The notes under the pieces: model-generated | The model's database searches: none | Told to the model about the DNA's origin: nothing | What the model saw: only the letters and a program-made list of their open reading frames with translations | Translations under genes and position numbers: made by a program | Source: Bacteriovoracaceae bacterium | GTDB taxonomy: Bacteria; Bdellovibrionota; Bacteriovoracia; Bacteriovoracales; Bacteriovoracaceae | Length of the DNA: 64,000 nt | NCBI GenBank assembly: GCA_019752535.1 | Contig: JAIEMA010000005.1 | Coordinates: 1 to 64,000, forward strand | Direction of reading: 5' to 3' | Shown here: piece after piece, positions 1 through 9,565 of the stretch | How positions within the stretch are numbered: the first letter of the stretch is position 1 | How the letters are laid out: every line of letters begins with the position of its first letter

Positions 1-221
1 CGATGAATGACTTCTCTGGCTTTTTCTAAAAATTTTTTCCCTAAAGCTGTAGGTCTTACTGGGTTTACACTTCTATCAAAGATGATGACTTGCAAATAAT
101 CTTCAAGCTTTGCAATTTGCATACTAAGTGTTGGCTGCGTGACAAAACATTCACGCGCTGCCTGAGCAAAATTGTGACATCTCTCTACGGCTAAAATGTA
201 TTTAAGTTGCGTTAAAGTCAT
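1..221 (-). CDS. LysR-family regulator, OxyR-like (N-terminal part only)
   Basis: Only the first 73 codons are in the window; the gene runs off the left edge. The ATG is at 221. The visible part is a LysR winged helix-turn-helix: it opens MTLTQLKYILAV, has AQAARECFVTQPTLSMQI as recognition region, then KLEDYL and FDRS. The FVTQPTLSMQI and PVRPTALG stretches are especially OxyR-like. OxyR is a peroxide sensor, but its redox cysteines lie in the missing C-terminal domain, so that role is inference. It is divergent from the YdcZ-like gene, with 61 bases between starts, so it could control that gene. Confidence 0.85.
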   Translation of the reverse strand, partial: MTLTQLKYILAVERCHNFAQAARECFVTQPTLSMQIAKLEDYLQVIIFDRSVNPVRPTALGKKFLEKAREVIH

Positions 222-282
222 GGGTTTCCTAAATCAAGTCGCTCTTGGTAGCATTGAATCACGAATGTTTCGGGAGGTCGAT

Positions 283-738
283 ATGTTGGCGCTTTTGCTT
301 TGTGTCGGGTTTATAGCAGGCTCACTTTTACCATGGCAGCCTGTGGTGAACTCCAGGCTCGGAGAATCTCTGCAATCACCAGTTTGGAGTGGGTTTATTA
401 GTTTTACTGGTGGTGCACTACTTTTAGGATTAATCGCTCTGGCCCAGGGAAATATCGCAGAAAGATTTCAAAAACTCACTACTGTTCCACTTTGGACTTT
501 AACTGGTGGGGCTTTAGGAAGCTTGTTTGTGATTGTCTCTATTCTTCTTGTTCCAAGAGTGGGAGCAACAACTTTGAGTTTATGCTTTATCTGTGGACAA
601 CTTATTATGTCAGTCGTGATGGATCACTACGGACTGGCGGGGCTCACTGTAAGACCGATCGATACTTATCGAATCATTGGAATTTTGTTTCTTCTCGCTG
701 GACTTCTACTTGTGGTAAAGACACCTCATGCGTCTTGA
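283..738 (+). CDS. YdcZ/DUF606-type DMT-superfamily membrane protein
   Basis: A 151-residue inner-membrane protein with four to five hydrophobic segments. The PWQPVVNSRLGE and GALGSLFVI-type glycine-rich helices fit the small YdcZ (DUF606) branch of the drug/metabolite transporter superfamily. The substrate is unknown. I chose the ATG at 283 because GGGAGG at 272-277 lies five bases upstream; a longer reading from 196 has no such site and runs into the start region of the divergent LysR gene. Its end overlaps the following ABC ATPase by 11 bases, so the two are probably translated together, an uncommon pairing for this family. Confidence 0.75.
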   Translation: MLALLLCVGFIAGSLLPWQPVVNSRLGESLQSPVWSGFISFTGGALLLGLIALAQGNIAERFQKLTTVPLWTLTGGALGSLFVIVSILLVPRVGATTLSLCFICGQLIMSVVMDHYGLAGLTVRPIDTYRIIGILFLLAGLLLVVKTPHAS

Positions 739-1726
739 AAATATTGTTCTTAATTTTGACTCTAAAGGCTTAGCTGGTCTTCATACTCTCTCTCTTCATC
801 TTCATAGAGGAGAGATTCTCTGTATCCTAGGCCCAAGTGGTGCAGGAAAATCCACACTTCTTAAAGTTTTAAGTGGTGATCTTACTCCTCAGCGCGGATC
901 AATTGAGCACGCGATGACGAGTACCTTAATGGAAGCTGACTTGAAGCTGGATGACACTGTGACTATTCAACAACTCTTGATGAATGCAGTGACAAGATCA
1001 TTTGATGAAGAAAAAAAACTACAACTGGCCCGTGATCTTGCCGATGCCTTTGAATTTCCGATGCAACTTAAAAAACGCATCAACGAAGTCTCTGAAGGGC
1101 AAAAGCAAAGAGTAAAAATCGCTTACTCACTTGTTAACCAACCTGAACTTTTGCTTCTAGATGAGCCCTTCTCTCACTTAGACACTCCTCTTCGTTTAGA
1201 ATTGTTGAAGCTTCTCAAAACTTATGTCAAAAACCGTGAAATGACTGTGGTATGGGTCACACACCAAAGAGAAGAGGCGCTCGCTTTCTCCGATCGCTTA
1301 GGAATCATGCATTTTGGAAAGTGGGAACAAATTGATACACCTCAAAATTTATTCTGGAGACCAAAAAGTCTCGTCGTGGCTCAACTCTTAGGCTTTCAGA
1401 ATTTTGTCACTGTCACTCGCTCAAATCCTAATGAATTATGGCAAACGCCTTATGGAAGTTGGAACTCACAAGGGATTGGAAGAGATAAAACTCATCTTGT
1501 TCTCTCCATTCCTGCCTCTTCTTTTGCCATCCAAAATGATGGCGCTTGGAGCGGAAAAATCACTCAAATCAGCTTTTTAGGACTCACAAGCGAGATCACC
1601 GTGGAATCTTCAGGTCATCTTTGGCGTATGCAGTGGCATGGACCGCTTAAAAATGAGCTGCAAGTAGGCGAAATTTGTCGATATTCTGTCGATCTTTCTC
1701 ATAGCGTTGGCATCGACTGTCTGTAA
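728..1726 (+). CDS. ABC transporter ATP-binding protein (PotA/UgpC-like architecture)
   Basis: A 332-residue ATPase. Walker A GPSGAGKS is at 35-42, the signature is VSEGQ at 121-125 in place of LSGGQ, Walker B LLLLDE is at 141-146 and the H-loop His is at 179. Residues from about 230 look like the TOBE-type regulatory domain found in importers for polyamines, iron or sugars. The usual Q-loop glutamine is not evident in the expected region (LMEADLKLDD). No permease or binding-protein gene is adjacent, so the partner is either the overlapping YdcZ-like protein or encoded elsewhere. Substrate unknown. Confidence 0.85.
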   Translation: MRLENIVLNFDSKGLAGLHTLSLHLHRGEILCILGPSGAGKSTLLKVLSGDLTPQRGSIEHAMTSTLMEADLKLDDTVTIQQLLMNAVTRSFDEEKKLQLARDLADAFEFPMQLKKRINEVSEGQKQRVKIAYSLVNQPELLLLDEPFSHLDTPLRLELLKLLKTYVKNREMTVVWVTHQREEALAFSDRLGIMHFGKWEQIDTPQNLFWRPKSLVVAQLLGFQNFVTVTRSNPNELWQTPYGSWNSQGIGRDKTHLVLSIPASSFAIQNDGAWSGKITQISFLGLTSEITVESSGHLWRMQWHGPLKNELQVGEICRYSVDLSHSVGIDCL

Positions 1727-1748
1727 GGAAAGTGATAGATAACCTTTC

Positions 1749-2648
1749 ATGGCCCATACCTATTTTGACCGTGAAACCTATCAGAGAAAGCCGGCTTGGC
1801 TAAAAGTCCCTCTTCCCACTGGCGAAGACTTTAAGGACATACGCGATAACTTAAGAAAAAATGGACTCTCTACCGTTTGTGAAGAAGCGAAGTGCCCGAA
1901 TATTTCTGAATGCTGGAGCTCACGCACAGCAACCATCATGATCTTAGGTGATACTTGCACACGTGCCTGCAAGTTTTGTCATGTGAAAACAGGAAACCCA
2001 AAAGGGTTTATTAATCATGATGAAATTGCAAATTCGGCCAAGATGGTTGGCATTATGTCACTCAAATACGTCGTCATCACCAGTGTGGATAGAGATGATG
2101 TGGCCGACCATGGTTCAGGTCACTTTGCAGCTGTTGTTAATGAAATCCATAAAGAATTTCCTGAAACAAAAGTTGAAGTTCTTATTCCCGATTTTGCTGG
2201 CATAGAAGCTCACATGCACACTCTCGCAAAGAGTGAACCCTTTGTGATCGCTCAAAACATTGAAACCGTCAGACGCCTGACTCATCCTGTCCGTGACCCA
2301 AGAGCTGGCTACGATAAGACTCTTCAGTGCTTAAGCTTCTACAAAAAAAATTATCCCCACATCCAAACCAAAACTTCTCTTCAAGTCGGTCATGGTGAAA
2401 CATGGGAAGAGATACAAGAGACATTAGTCGATCTCAGAAAAATTGATTGCGACATCGTCACCTTTGGCCAGTACCTTCAGCCCTCTAAGCGCCACTTAGA
2501 TGTGAAGAAATTCTATACTCCTGAAGACTTTGAAGAGATGAAACGGATGGCCCAAAAACTTGGATTCAAATTCGTCGCTTCAGGCCCCCTTGTGAGATCA
2601 TCTTACAAAGCGGCAGATTTCCTAGAGTATGCAGAGGTTCAAAAGTGA
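1749..2648 (+). CDS. lipA: lipoyl synthase LipA
   Basis: Radical SAM enzyme that inserts two sulfurs into octanoyl groups on E2 and H-protein domains. At 299 residues it has the normal length. The auxiliary [4Fe-4S] cluster cysteines are C44, C49 and C55 (CEEAKCPNISEC). The SAM-cluster cysteines are C70, C74 and C77 (CTRACKFC). The C-terminal RSSYKA at 283-288 carries the serine that ligates the auxiliary cluster in characterised LipA. The stop overlaps the GTG of lipB, so the two consecutive lipoylation steps are co-translated. Confidence 0.98.
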   Translation: MAHTYFDRETYQRKPAWLKVPLPTGEDFKDIRDNLRKNGLSTVCEEAKCPNISECWSSRTATIMILGDTCTRACKFCHVKTGNPKGFINHDEIANSAKMVGIMSLKYVVITSVDRDDVADHGSGHFAAVVNEIHKEFPETKVEVLIPDFAGIEAHMHTLAKSEPFVIAQNIETVRRLTHPVRDPRAGYDKTLQCLSFYKKNYPHIQTKTSLQVGHGETWEEIQETLVDLRKIDCDIVTFGQYLQPSKRHLDVKKFYTPEDFEEMKRMAQKLGFKFVASGPLVRSSYKAADFLEYAEVQK

Positions 2649-3328
2649 ATCCGGAAATTATTCAAACTCAAGGCTGGACTCTGGCGACTTGTTGGAATTG
2701 GGATTACCAAGAGGCTTGGGACTTTCAAAAAAAAACTGTTGAGAGAGTGCGAGAAACGGGCGAGAAGTGGCTTATCGCTTGTTCTCATCCTGAAGTCCTG
2801 ACCAATGGCCGTGGACTTCAGAAAGCTAAAAAAAATCAATCGTTCGAGCTGCAAGATTTTAAAGTTTCTGCCTTTCCTTCCCTGCCTATTCCTTTTTATC
2901 AAATTGAGCGTGGCGGAGGACTCACCTTTCATCATCCGGGCCAGTTGATTCTTTATCCCATCGTGAAGCTTCATCCACAAAGACTAGGACTCTCTTCTCT
3001 TGTGGATAATCTTTTGATCTCCACTCAAAGTGCTCTTGAAGAGAGAGGGATTAGCGACCTTGATCATAAAAGAGATCTTTTGGGTTTATGGAAAGGATCA
3101 AAAAAACTCGCAAGCGTTGGAATCGCAGTTGATCGAATGGTTACGATTCATGGACTGGCCCTCAATGTTGAAAAATTCGATTCACTCAAGCAAAAGCTAG
3201 CCTTTCTCTCACCCTGTGGAATGGGGTTTGAAACATACACATCGGTTGAAGAAGTCACAGGAAGGAAACTCAAGCCTCAAGACTTAATGCCTGAAGTAAC
3301 GAGGAGATTTTTTCATGCGTGGGAATAG
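2645..3328 (+). CDS. lipB: octanoyltransferase LipB
   Basis: Transfers octanoate from acyl carrier protein to lipoyl domains, making the substrate for LipA. It is 227 residues long. The family signature RGGGLTFHHPGQL is at 89-101, the catalytic lysine is K154 (KKLASVG) and the catalytic cysteine is C191 (LSPCGM). The start is a GTG whose last bases form the LipA stop (GTGA overlap). The 3' end overlaps aroC by 14 bases. The HH before PGQ replaces the more usual HGPGQ; otherwise it is canonical. Confidence 0.97.
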   Translation: MNPEIIQTQGWTLATCWNWDYQEAWDFQKKTVERVRETGEKWLIACSHPEVLTNGRGLQKAKKNQSFELQDFKVSAFPSLPIPFYQIERGGGLTFHHPGQLILYPIVKLHPQRLGLSSLVDNLLISTQSALEERGISDLDHKRDLLGLWKGSKKLASVGIAVDRMVTIHGLALNVEKFDSLKQKLAFLSPCGMGFETYTSVEEVTGRKLKPQDLMPEVTRRFFHAWE

Positions 3329-4307
3329 TTTTGGAAAATTGTTCTCTCTGACTTCATTTGGTGAAAGTCATGGTGCGGCCATTGGTGTTGTACTAGATGG
3401 TGTTCCTTCTGGACTCACTTTTGATTTGCAAGCTCTTCACAATGAACTCAAGCGCCGTGCCCCAGGTCAGAGCGCATTTACGACAGCAAGAAAAGAAGAC
3501 GATGCGCCAGAAGTTCTCTCCGGCATTTTTGAAGGAAAAACTCTTGGCACTCCCATCTGTGTCATCGTTAAAAATACCGATCAGCGCTCACAAGACTACA
3601 AGGCCGAAGATTATCGTCCTGGTCATGCCGACAAAACGACAGAGATCAAATTTGGTATCAGAGACTATAGAGGCGGGGGTCGCTCCTCGGGTAGAGAGAC
3701 CATCGCTCGTGTGATTGCCGGTTATTTTGCTTCTCTTATCCTTCCTCAAATGAAGGCTTTTGCTTGGAGTGAAAGTATCGGGACTTTTAAAAATGGGCCC
3801 GTCACAACTGATGAACGCACAATACTTGGTTTTACTGATGAAGAAGTTTCTAAAAAAGTTGAAACCTTTCTTCTTGATTGCAAGGCTCAAGGGGAATCAT
3901 CGGGAGGAGTTGTGGGTCTAAAAGTCACTGGCGCTCCTGCAGGCCTTGGTGAGCCCGCCTTTGATAAACTAAAAGCAGATCTTGCTAAGGCCATGCTCTC
4001 ATTGCCAGGATGCTTAGGGATTGAAATAGGGGCCGGATTTGCGGGAACTCAGATGCCTGGAAGTGAACTTTCCAAAGATTCAAAAAACTTTGGTGGAATG
4101 GAAGGCGGAATTACTAATGGAGAAGATTTACTTCTTCGAGTGGCCTTTAAAGCCCCCTCCACTTTAGGTGATAAAGCCAAAGCTGGCCGACATGATCCGT
4201 GTCTGCTTCCAAGAGTACTGCCTGTCGTTGAAGCGATGGCAAAAATTGTCATCGCCGATCATCACTTAAGGCAGCGGGCGTATTTGACCGGCGGCATTGG
4301 CGCGTAA
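3315..4307 (+). CDS. aroC: chorismate synthase AroC
   Basis: Last step of the shikimate pathway: FMN-dependent anti-1,4-elimination of phosphate from EPSP to give chorismate. All three family signatures are present: GESHG near 17-21, GGGRSSGRETIARV near 119-132 and RHDPC..PR..PVVEAMA near 291-308. At 330 residues it is somewhat shorter than the usual 350-390, with the deficit towards the C-terminus. It starts inside the end of lipB and its 3' end overlaps the convergent LtaS-like gene by 42 bases. Confidence 0.97.
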   Translation: MRGNSFGKLFSLTSFGESHGAAIGVVLDGVPSGLTFDLQALHNELKRRAPGQSAFTTARKEDDAPEVLSGIFEGKTLGTPICVIVKNTDQRSQDYKAEDYRPGHADKTTEIKFGIRDYRGGGRSSGRETIARVIAGYFASLILPQMKAFAWSESIGTFKNGPVTTDERTILGFTDEEVSKKVETFLLDCKAQGESSGGVVGLKVTGAPAGLGEPAFDKLKADLAKAMLSLPGCLGIEIGAGFAGTQMPGSELSKDSKNFGGMEGGITNGEDLLLRVAFKAPSTLGDKAKAGRHDPCLLPRVLPVVEAMAKIVIADHHLRQRAYLTGGIGA

Positions 4308-6347
4308 GAATTCATCAGTGAGCCCAATCTCTGAGCGAAGATAATTTCCGAGCATCAGTTTTCTATTATCTGCTTCACACTTCATGAGCATATTTGATTC
4401 CGGATTTTCAAAGCAGAAACTCTCTCCGTTTATCCATGCACCTGATTCATCGGCAGCAATTCCAAATGAATTAATCGCTGCATTCCTTGCCGCAAACATA
4501 TCTTGTCCAAAACTCCAGTAAGTCACTTCGGATAATGTGCGCTCATAGAGAGTAGGCAGCATATCGATATGAGATCCCCAATTCTTTGGGTTCCAAGACG
4601 CTGGCTTTAGAGCATCAGGAAGATAGATATAAAACGGGACTGCATATTTTTTAATTAAACCAGGCTTACCTTCATCTTTTCCAATCCAAAAAGAATGATC
4701 ACCCGTTGCTGCAATCACTGTCTTATCTTTTAAATCACCAGATTTAATCTTTGTGATGAAATCCCCAAGCTGGCGATTGGAATATTGCATAGTTTTAAAA
4801 CGTTGCAAAACTTCATCCGGTGTTTTGGTAAAAAGATTTTTCATGGATTCAGGAATTTTCGAGAGACCATTTTGCTTAAACGTTGAGGGCGTCTCATAGG
4901 GAGGATGATTGGAAGTCGTGAGTACTAAAAAGAACTGTGGCTTTGTGGCCACTTTAATTTCTTGTTCAATATATTTGAAAAGATACTCATCAAATATCCC
5001 CCACTCATTGCCACGATCAGATTCTTTAATTGATAAAAGATTCATTTTATCTGTAAGCTGTTCGGCTCCTTCAAGCTGATCCCAACCTTGAGACTGAAGG
5101 TAGCTCCCCAACTGCCTCCAACCTAGCTTCCCACCATACAAGTAGCGCGTGTTATAGCCAGCTTGCTTATAAGGCCAGTGCGCACCACTTGCCAGTTGCG
5201 TGCGCATATACTCACCTTCAGATAAAAAACGCGCACCAGGTCTGAGCGGAAGTCCCGTCGCCACAGAAACTATGCTTCCAATTGTGCCATTTTCACTTGA
5301 GAGGAAATTGAGAAATAAATAATCCTGTTCAGTATGAGGGCGAAGCGAATCAAGAAATGGCATCTCTTTTTCAAATGGCCACCACATCGATCCAAAACTT
5401 TCCATCACAACAAGTATGACATGGGGAGGATTAGCCACGGCAGCTGGATTCAAATTGGTTTTCTTTTTAAGATCATCTAAGCCTGTCCAACCATTCACTG
5501 GAGGAGTTGCATTACGATAAGTTAATAGGTCAGAAACCGCAGTAGAGAGCTGAGTGTAACCTTGCTGAGTAAGATAGCGAACTTCCTCTTTACCAAATTC
5601 TTTGCGAATTTTATAAGCGCGATTTAGAGCAATCGCTCCATTTACACTTAATTCATTGATCGATTCAATATCCGATATATGAGCATCTTCAATTGAAAGT
5701 GGTAAGCGAGTAAAATTTCCGCGACCTAGAAATGCAATTAAAACGAGACTTGCAGAAAATATCAACCCCAACTCTTCTCGAGCGAAAGGCTGAGAATAAA
5801 AAAGATCAATCCGCTCTTTTTTAAACCATTTTCCTAGCAACCACCAATTTAGACCAAGACCCGCCAGGATCATCGGAATCCACAAAAACACATTATAGTT
5901 TTTATAAATAGAGGTCAGAACAGCGGAGGTGTCATCTTCCCACAAACCAAAAAACAAAATATTAATGTGATCTTGAAAGAATGAGTAGAACCCTAAATCA
6001 CACACCATTAAAGAAACAAGAATGAATATAAAAAAGAAATTCCAAACTCGATGAAACCAAGGAAGAAATTTGAGATAGCCATCACGAGGAAACGCAAATC
6101 CAATTAAAGTAAGAATATAAGGAACTGTAAGAACATAGGCGACAGGTATCAAATCGTAGCGGAAACCTAAAAACATCGCCTTTAAAGTGAGAGGAAGGTT
6201 TTTTTTAAGAACAACCAACTCTGTAAATTTGAAGATAAAAAACAATCTACCAAGCATTAACACTAGGGCCATCAGCATTGCTGTTTTGATCAGCTGATTA
6301 ATCTGGTGAAATAAATAGGGCTGTGCCTTTTCAGGTCCATAACGCAT
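4266..6347 (-). CDS. LtaS-like membrane phosphoglycerol transferase / sulfatase-family protein
   Basis: A 693-residue protein. The N-terminal 210 residues hold about five transmembrane helices. They are followed by an extracytoplasmic alkaline-phosphatase-superfamily domain: metal-binding MESFGS at 315-320, the probable nucleophile T355 in NGTIGS, and a late ATGDHSFW carrying the Asp-His metal ligands. This is the LtaS/OpgB/phosphoethanolamine-transferase layout. In a Gram-negative cell the likely role is adding phosphoglycerol or similar head groups to a periplasmic glycan or lipid; the exact acceptor cannot be read from sequence. It is convergent with aroC and no partner is adjacent. Confidence 0.85.
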   Translation of the reverse strand: MRYGPEKAQPYLFHQINQLIKTAMLMALVLMLGRLFFIFKFTELVVLKKNLPLTLKAMFLGFRYDLIPVAYVLTVPYILTLIGFAFPRDGYLKFLPWFHRVWNFFFIFILVSLMVCDLGFYSFFQDHINILFFGLWEDDTSAVLTSIYKNYNVFLWIPMILAGLGLNWWLLGKWFKKERIDLFYSQPFAREELGLIFSASLVLIAFLGRGNFTRLPLSIEDAHISDIESINELSVNGAIALNRAYKIRKEFGKEEVRYLTQQGYTQLSTAVSDLLTYRNATPPVNGWTGLDDLKKKTNLNPAAVANPPHVILVVMESFGSMWWPFEKEMPFLDSLRPHTEQDYLFLNFLSSENGTIGSIVSVATGLPLRPGARFLSEGEYMRTQLASGAHWPYKQAGYNTRYLYGGKLGWRQLGSYLQSQGWDQLEGAEQLTDKMNLLSIKESDRGNEWGIFDEYLFKYIEQEIKVATKPQFFLVLTTSNHPPYETPSTFKQNGLSKIPESMKNLFTKTPDEVLQRFKTMQYSNRQLGDFITKIKSGDLKDKTVIAATGDHSFWIGKDEGKPGLIKKYAVPFYIYLPDALKPASWNPKNWGSHIDMLPTLYERTLSEVTYWSFGQDMFAARNAAINSFGIAADESGAWINGESFCFENPESNMLMKCEADNRKLMLGNYLRSEIGLTDEFLRANAAGQIRPLP

Positions 6348-6434
6348 AGGAAGACATCCTCATATAGGAGTTTTCCATTATCTTAGCTTGAGCAATGGAG
6401 AGCGAAAAGGAATTGATTAATCCGACAAAACCGC

Positions 6435-7523
6435 TCAGTCGTCTGCGAAGTTTAAATTTCTCTCGAAATCATCTGGCTTCGAAGCATTAGACTTGGCTTC
6501 ATCCAAAGTCACAGAGCCTTTGCGATAAAGATCAGTTAAATGCTGATCAAATGTTTGCATGCCATTAGATCGCTTTGCGATATAGGTATAGATTTCGATC
6601 GTTTTATCCGCTTCTTGAATGGCTTCTCGAATACCAGGATTATTGACCATGATTTCCTGCACGGCCACCCTGCCCTTACCGTCTGCCTTTTTAACCAATC
6701 TTTGGCTTATTGTTGCATGCAAATTGTCAGCGATACGCTGCCTGACTGGACCCTGCTCTTCTGGTGGAAACATCGAGATGAGACGACCAATTGTTGAAAG
6801 AGCATCAGTGGTGTGAACGGTACCAAAGACTAAGTGACCAGTTTCGGCCGCTTTGATGGCAATACCAATTGTTTCAGCATCACGCATCTCACCAATCAAA
6901 ATAATATCAGGATCCTGACGAAGAGCTGCTCTCAGGGCTGAGTTAAAATCTTCAGTATCAGCACCAATTTCTCGCTGAGTGATTCTGGCTTTAATTGTTG
7001 TATGCACAAATTCGACAGGATCTTCAAGAGTCAAGATGTGAACGGGTTGAGTCCTGTTGATATAATTTATCATCGCTGCGAGAGTCGAACTTTTACCAGA
7101 GCCTGTTGCACCTGTCACAAGGACAAGTCCTTGCCCCGCAGAGGCAATTTTATTAATGGCCTCAGGCAAACCGAGTTCTTCGGAAGTTGGAATTTTGTCA
7201 GAAATGATTCTGAGAATAAGTCCCATCTTCCCTTGATATTTCATGAAATTAATACGCACACGACAGACGCCTTCTACTGCATAAGATCCGTCATATTCTC
7301 TCAGCTTATTTCTTGATAATTTCTCAAGAACCTCATCATCTTTAATGATAATTTTGCAGATCGCACGCATGTCATCAGCAGTTAGTGGCTCCATTTTTAC
7401 TGAAACCAAGTCACCACGCAGTCGAAATGAAGGTTTTTCATCTTGGCGCAAATGGATATCACTGACATTATTGGCCACTGCATTTTTCACTAAACTAGTG
7501 AAGCCTTCTTTCGAAATACCCAT
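6435..7523 (-). CDS. pilT: type IV pilus retraction ATPase, PilT/PilU family
   Basis: A 362-residue hexameric motor ATPase that depolymerises type IV pili for twitching. Walker A GATGSGKS is at 138-145, the Asp box EDPVE at 167-171, Walker B IILIGEMRD at 207-215 and the His box HLVFGTVHT at 230-238. The C-terminal GMQTFDQHLTDLY followed by an Asn/Asp-rich tail resembles PilU more than PilT, so it may be the accessory PilU paralogue. AAGGA lies just upstream of the ATG. Type IV pili are needed for prey entry in Bdellovibrio, but no other pilus gene is in the window. Confidence 0.92.
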   Translation of the reverse strand: MGISKEGFTSLVKNAVANNVSDIHLRQDEKPSFRLRGDLVSVKMEPLTADDMRAICKIIIKDDEVLEKLSRNKLREYDGSYAVEGVCRVRINFMKYQGKMGLILRIISDKIPTSEELGLPEAINKIASAGQGLVLVTGATGSGKSSTLAAMINYINRTQPVHILTLEDPVEFVHTTIKARITQREIGADTEDFNSALRAALRQDPDIILIGEMRDAETIGIAIKAAETGHLVFGTVHTTDALSTIGRLISMFPPEEQGPVRQRIADNLHATISQRLVKKADGKGRVAVQEIMVNNPGIREAIQEADKTIEIYTYIAKRSNGMQTFDQHLTDLYRKGSVTLDEAKSNASKPDDFERNLNFADD

Positions 7524-7635
7524 AGATAAAAATCCTTTAAATTCTTATCGGGACGACTCAAGGAAAACCAAAGAAAAACCTCTGAAAAGTAATTTGCTCG
7601 GAATTAATTTTTAGCAACAAGTGCTATCATGTCCT

Positions 7636-8820
7636 ATGGCCGAACTTCCTTCCTATATCTTCCGCCGCTCAGGTCTTCCACCACTGTGGACGAGTGAAGA
7701 TCTGTATTTCGATGGAGATGAATTCTATGCTGAAATACTCAAGGATATAGACAAGGCTGAATCTCTCATCACCATGGAAATGTACATCCTAGAAGATGAC
7801 CCTTTGGGAGAGAGATTTTTTCAATCTCTTAACGCTGCTGCTGAGAGAGGAGTGAAAGTGTTCCTTATGCTCGATGGGGTGGGATCGCATAATTTCATTC
7901 AAAAGATTCAAAACAGAGACTATTCACAAAATTTAAAAATCAAAATTTATAATCCTCATCCTTGGACTTTTGCCAATGAGCATTTTATTGATTTTTTCAA
8001 AATGGCTCAGGTGTTCCTCAAGCGATTGATCGGTGTTAACAAAAGAGATCATCGAAAAATCATCACCATTGACGAGAGAACAAGTTACACGGGCAGCTTC
8101 AATATTAGTACGAATCACTCAAAAGAATTCAGCCAAGACGATGCCTGGCATGATATCGGTTTAAAACTTACCGGTTGGATTGCTCCACTCTTTATCCTCT
8201 CACTCATGAAAAGCTGGGGCCTAACAGCATTTTTCAAGTACAAAAGAAAAATGCCCAAGAAGAGATTTATCAAATTCACTCACCCTGACGTTCGATTTAA
8301 TCAAAGCTTCAGGCTTCGAAGAGCATTGTATAAGGACTTCCTTAAAAGAATTAAAAGATCTAAAAAAAGAATTTGGCTCTCCACGGGATACTTTCAACCG
8401 AGGCGCAGAATTATTCGTCTGCTAAAAGATGCAGCAAAACGTGGAGTGGATGTTCGCATTTTACTTTCGACTAAAAGTGATGTGTTCTACTACAGTCTAC
8501 TTCAAACCTACTATCACTACGAACTCATCAAGGCCGGGGTTCGTATTTATGAATATGATCCAACCGTCATTCACGCAAAAAATTATTTTTTAGATGACTG
8601 GATTACAGTCGGTTCTACAAATCTTAATTACAGAAGTTTTATGCATGACCTTGAGGTTGATGTCAGAGTCCAGCATCCTGAAAATAAAAAGAAATTAAAT
8701 ACAAACTTTGAGAAACTACAAACAGAGTCTAAAGGAATTACCATGAAAACACTCTCTGAGAGAAAATGGTATATTCAGTGGGCCTCACGCTTTGTCTTCC
8801 TCTTTCGATACTGGAATTAA
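7636..8820 (+). CDS. phospholipase D-family cardiolipin synthase (ClsB-like)
   Basis: A 394-residue PLD-superfamily enzyme with two HKD motifs. The first is H139-x-K141-x4-D146 (HRKIITID), followed by GSFN. The second is H313-x-K315-x4-D320 (HAKNYFLD), followed by GSTN. This fits bacterial cardiolipin synthases that join phosphatidyl groups onto a glycerol acceptor. A GTG five codons earlier (7621) is an alternative start; neither site has a clear Shine-Dalgarno, so I prefer the ATG. The next gene begins one base after the stop and encodes an EEP phosphatase, the pairing seen for clsB and ybhP in E. coli. Confidence 0.88.
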   Translation: MAELPSYIFRRSGLPPLWTSEDLYFDGDEFYAEILKDIDKAESLITMEMYILEDDPLGERFFQSLNAAAERGVKVFLMLDGVGSHNFIQKIQNRDYSQNLKIKIYNPHPWTFANEHFIDFFKMAQVFLKRLIGVNKRDHRKIITIDERTSYTGSFNISTNHSKEFSQDDAWHDIGLKLTGWIAPLFILSLMKSWGLTAFFKYKRKMPKKRFIKFTHPDVRFNQSFRLRRALYKDFLKRIKRSKKRIWLSTGYFQPRRRIIRLLKDAAKRGVDVRILLSTKSDVFYYSLLQTYYHYELIKAGVRIYEYDPTVIHAKNYFLDDWITVGSTNLNYRSFMHDLEVDVRVQHPENKKKLNTNFEKLQTESKGITMKTLSERKWYIQWASRFVFLFRYWN

Positions 8821-8821
8821 T

Positions 8822-9565
8822 ATGCTCATCAAAATTTTGACTTACAATATTCATAAAGGTTTTGATATTTTTAATCGTCGATTTATTTTGGCCAATATCA
8901 AACAGCAAATTCGCCTTCTCAATCCAGATGTCGTTTGCCTACAAGAAGTACAAGGTGAGCACGAACATTTAAAGAAAAAAGTGAATGACTGGCCTCTTGA
9001 GGCTCAATTTGAGTTTCTAGCAGACACCATGTGGCCTCACCATACTTATGGAAAAAATGCTGTCTATCCCCATGGACATCACGGGAACGCCCTTCTTTCA
9101 AAATATCCGATCAAGTATTGGCACAATCTTGATCTCACTCTTGATAAATCTGAGATGCGCGGAATGCTTCATGCTGAAATTTATCTGCCCGATGAAAACA
9201 GAACATTTCATATGTTCAATACTCACATTAATTTGTTTCACAGGGCCCGAGTCAAACAAGCGAAGCTTATGCATAACTACATTAATGAAAAACTTCATCA
9301 TGAAGCTCCCTTCGTACTAGTGGGGGATTTCAATGACTGGCTCTTACGTCTTGACCCGATGATGAGGGAGGGACTCAAAGCTCAAGAGCTTTTTCATCAC
9401 CTCTATGGCTCTCATGCGCGAACATTTCCCTGCTTTCTGCCCAAGCTTCCACTCGATAGAGTTTATGTCAGACATGCAATTCCTGTTCAAGGGATGGTTC
9501 TCAAAGACGGGCCATGGAAAGATCTCTCGGATCACTTACCCATCTATGCTGAGGTCGAGGTTTAA
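8822..9565 (+). CDS. endonuclease/exonuclease/phosphatase-family protein (YbhP-like)
   Basis: A 247-residue protein of the EEP superfamily (DNase I / sphingomyelinase fold). Visible motifs are LTYNIHKG at the N-terminus, LQEVQGEH with the metal-binding Glu, VGDFNDW in the middle, and SDHLPIYAEV with the catalytic His near the C-terminus. The ATG at 8822 lies one base after the upstream stop and gives the normal family start. Immediate linkage to a ClsB-like gene suggests a lipid phosphoesterase role rather than nucleic acid cleavage, but that is inference from context. Confidence 0.85.
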   Translation: MLIKILTYNIHKGFDIFNRRFILANIKQQIRLLNPDVVCLQEVQGEHEHLKKKVNDWPLEAQFEFLADTMWPHHTYGKNAVYPHGHHGNALLSKYPIKYWHNLDLTLDKSEMRGMLHAEIYLPDENRTFHMFNTHINLFHRARVKQAKLMHNYINEKLHHEAPFVLVGDFNDWLLRLDPMMREGLKAQELFHHLYGSHARTFPCFLPKLPLDRVYVRHAIPVQGMVLKDGPWKDLSDHLPIYAEVEV

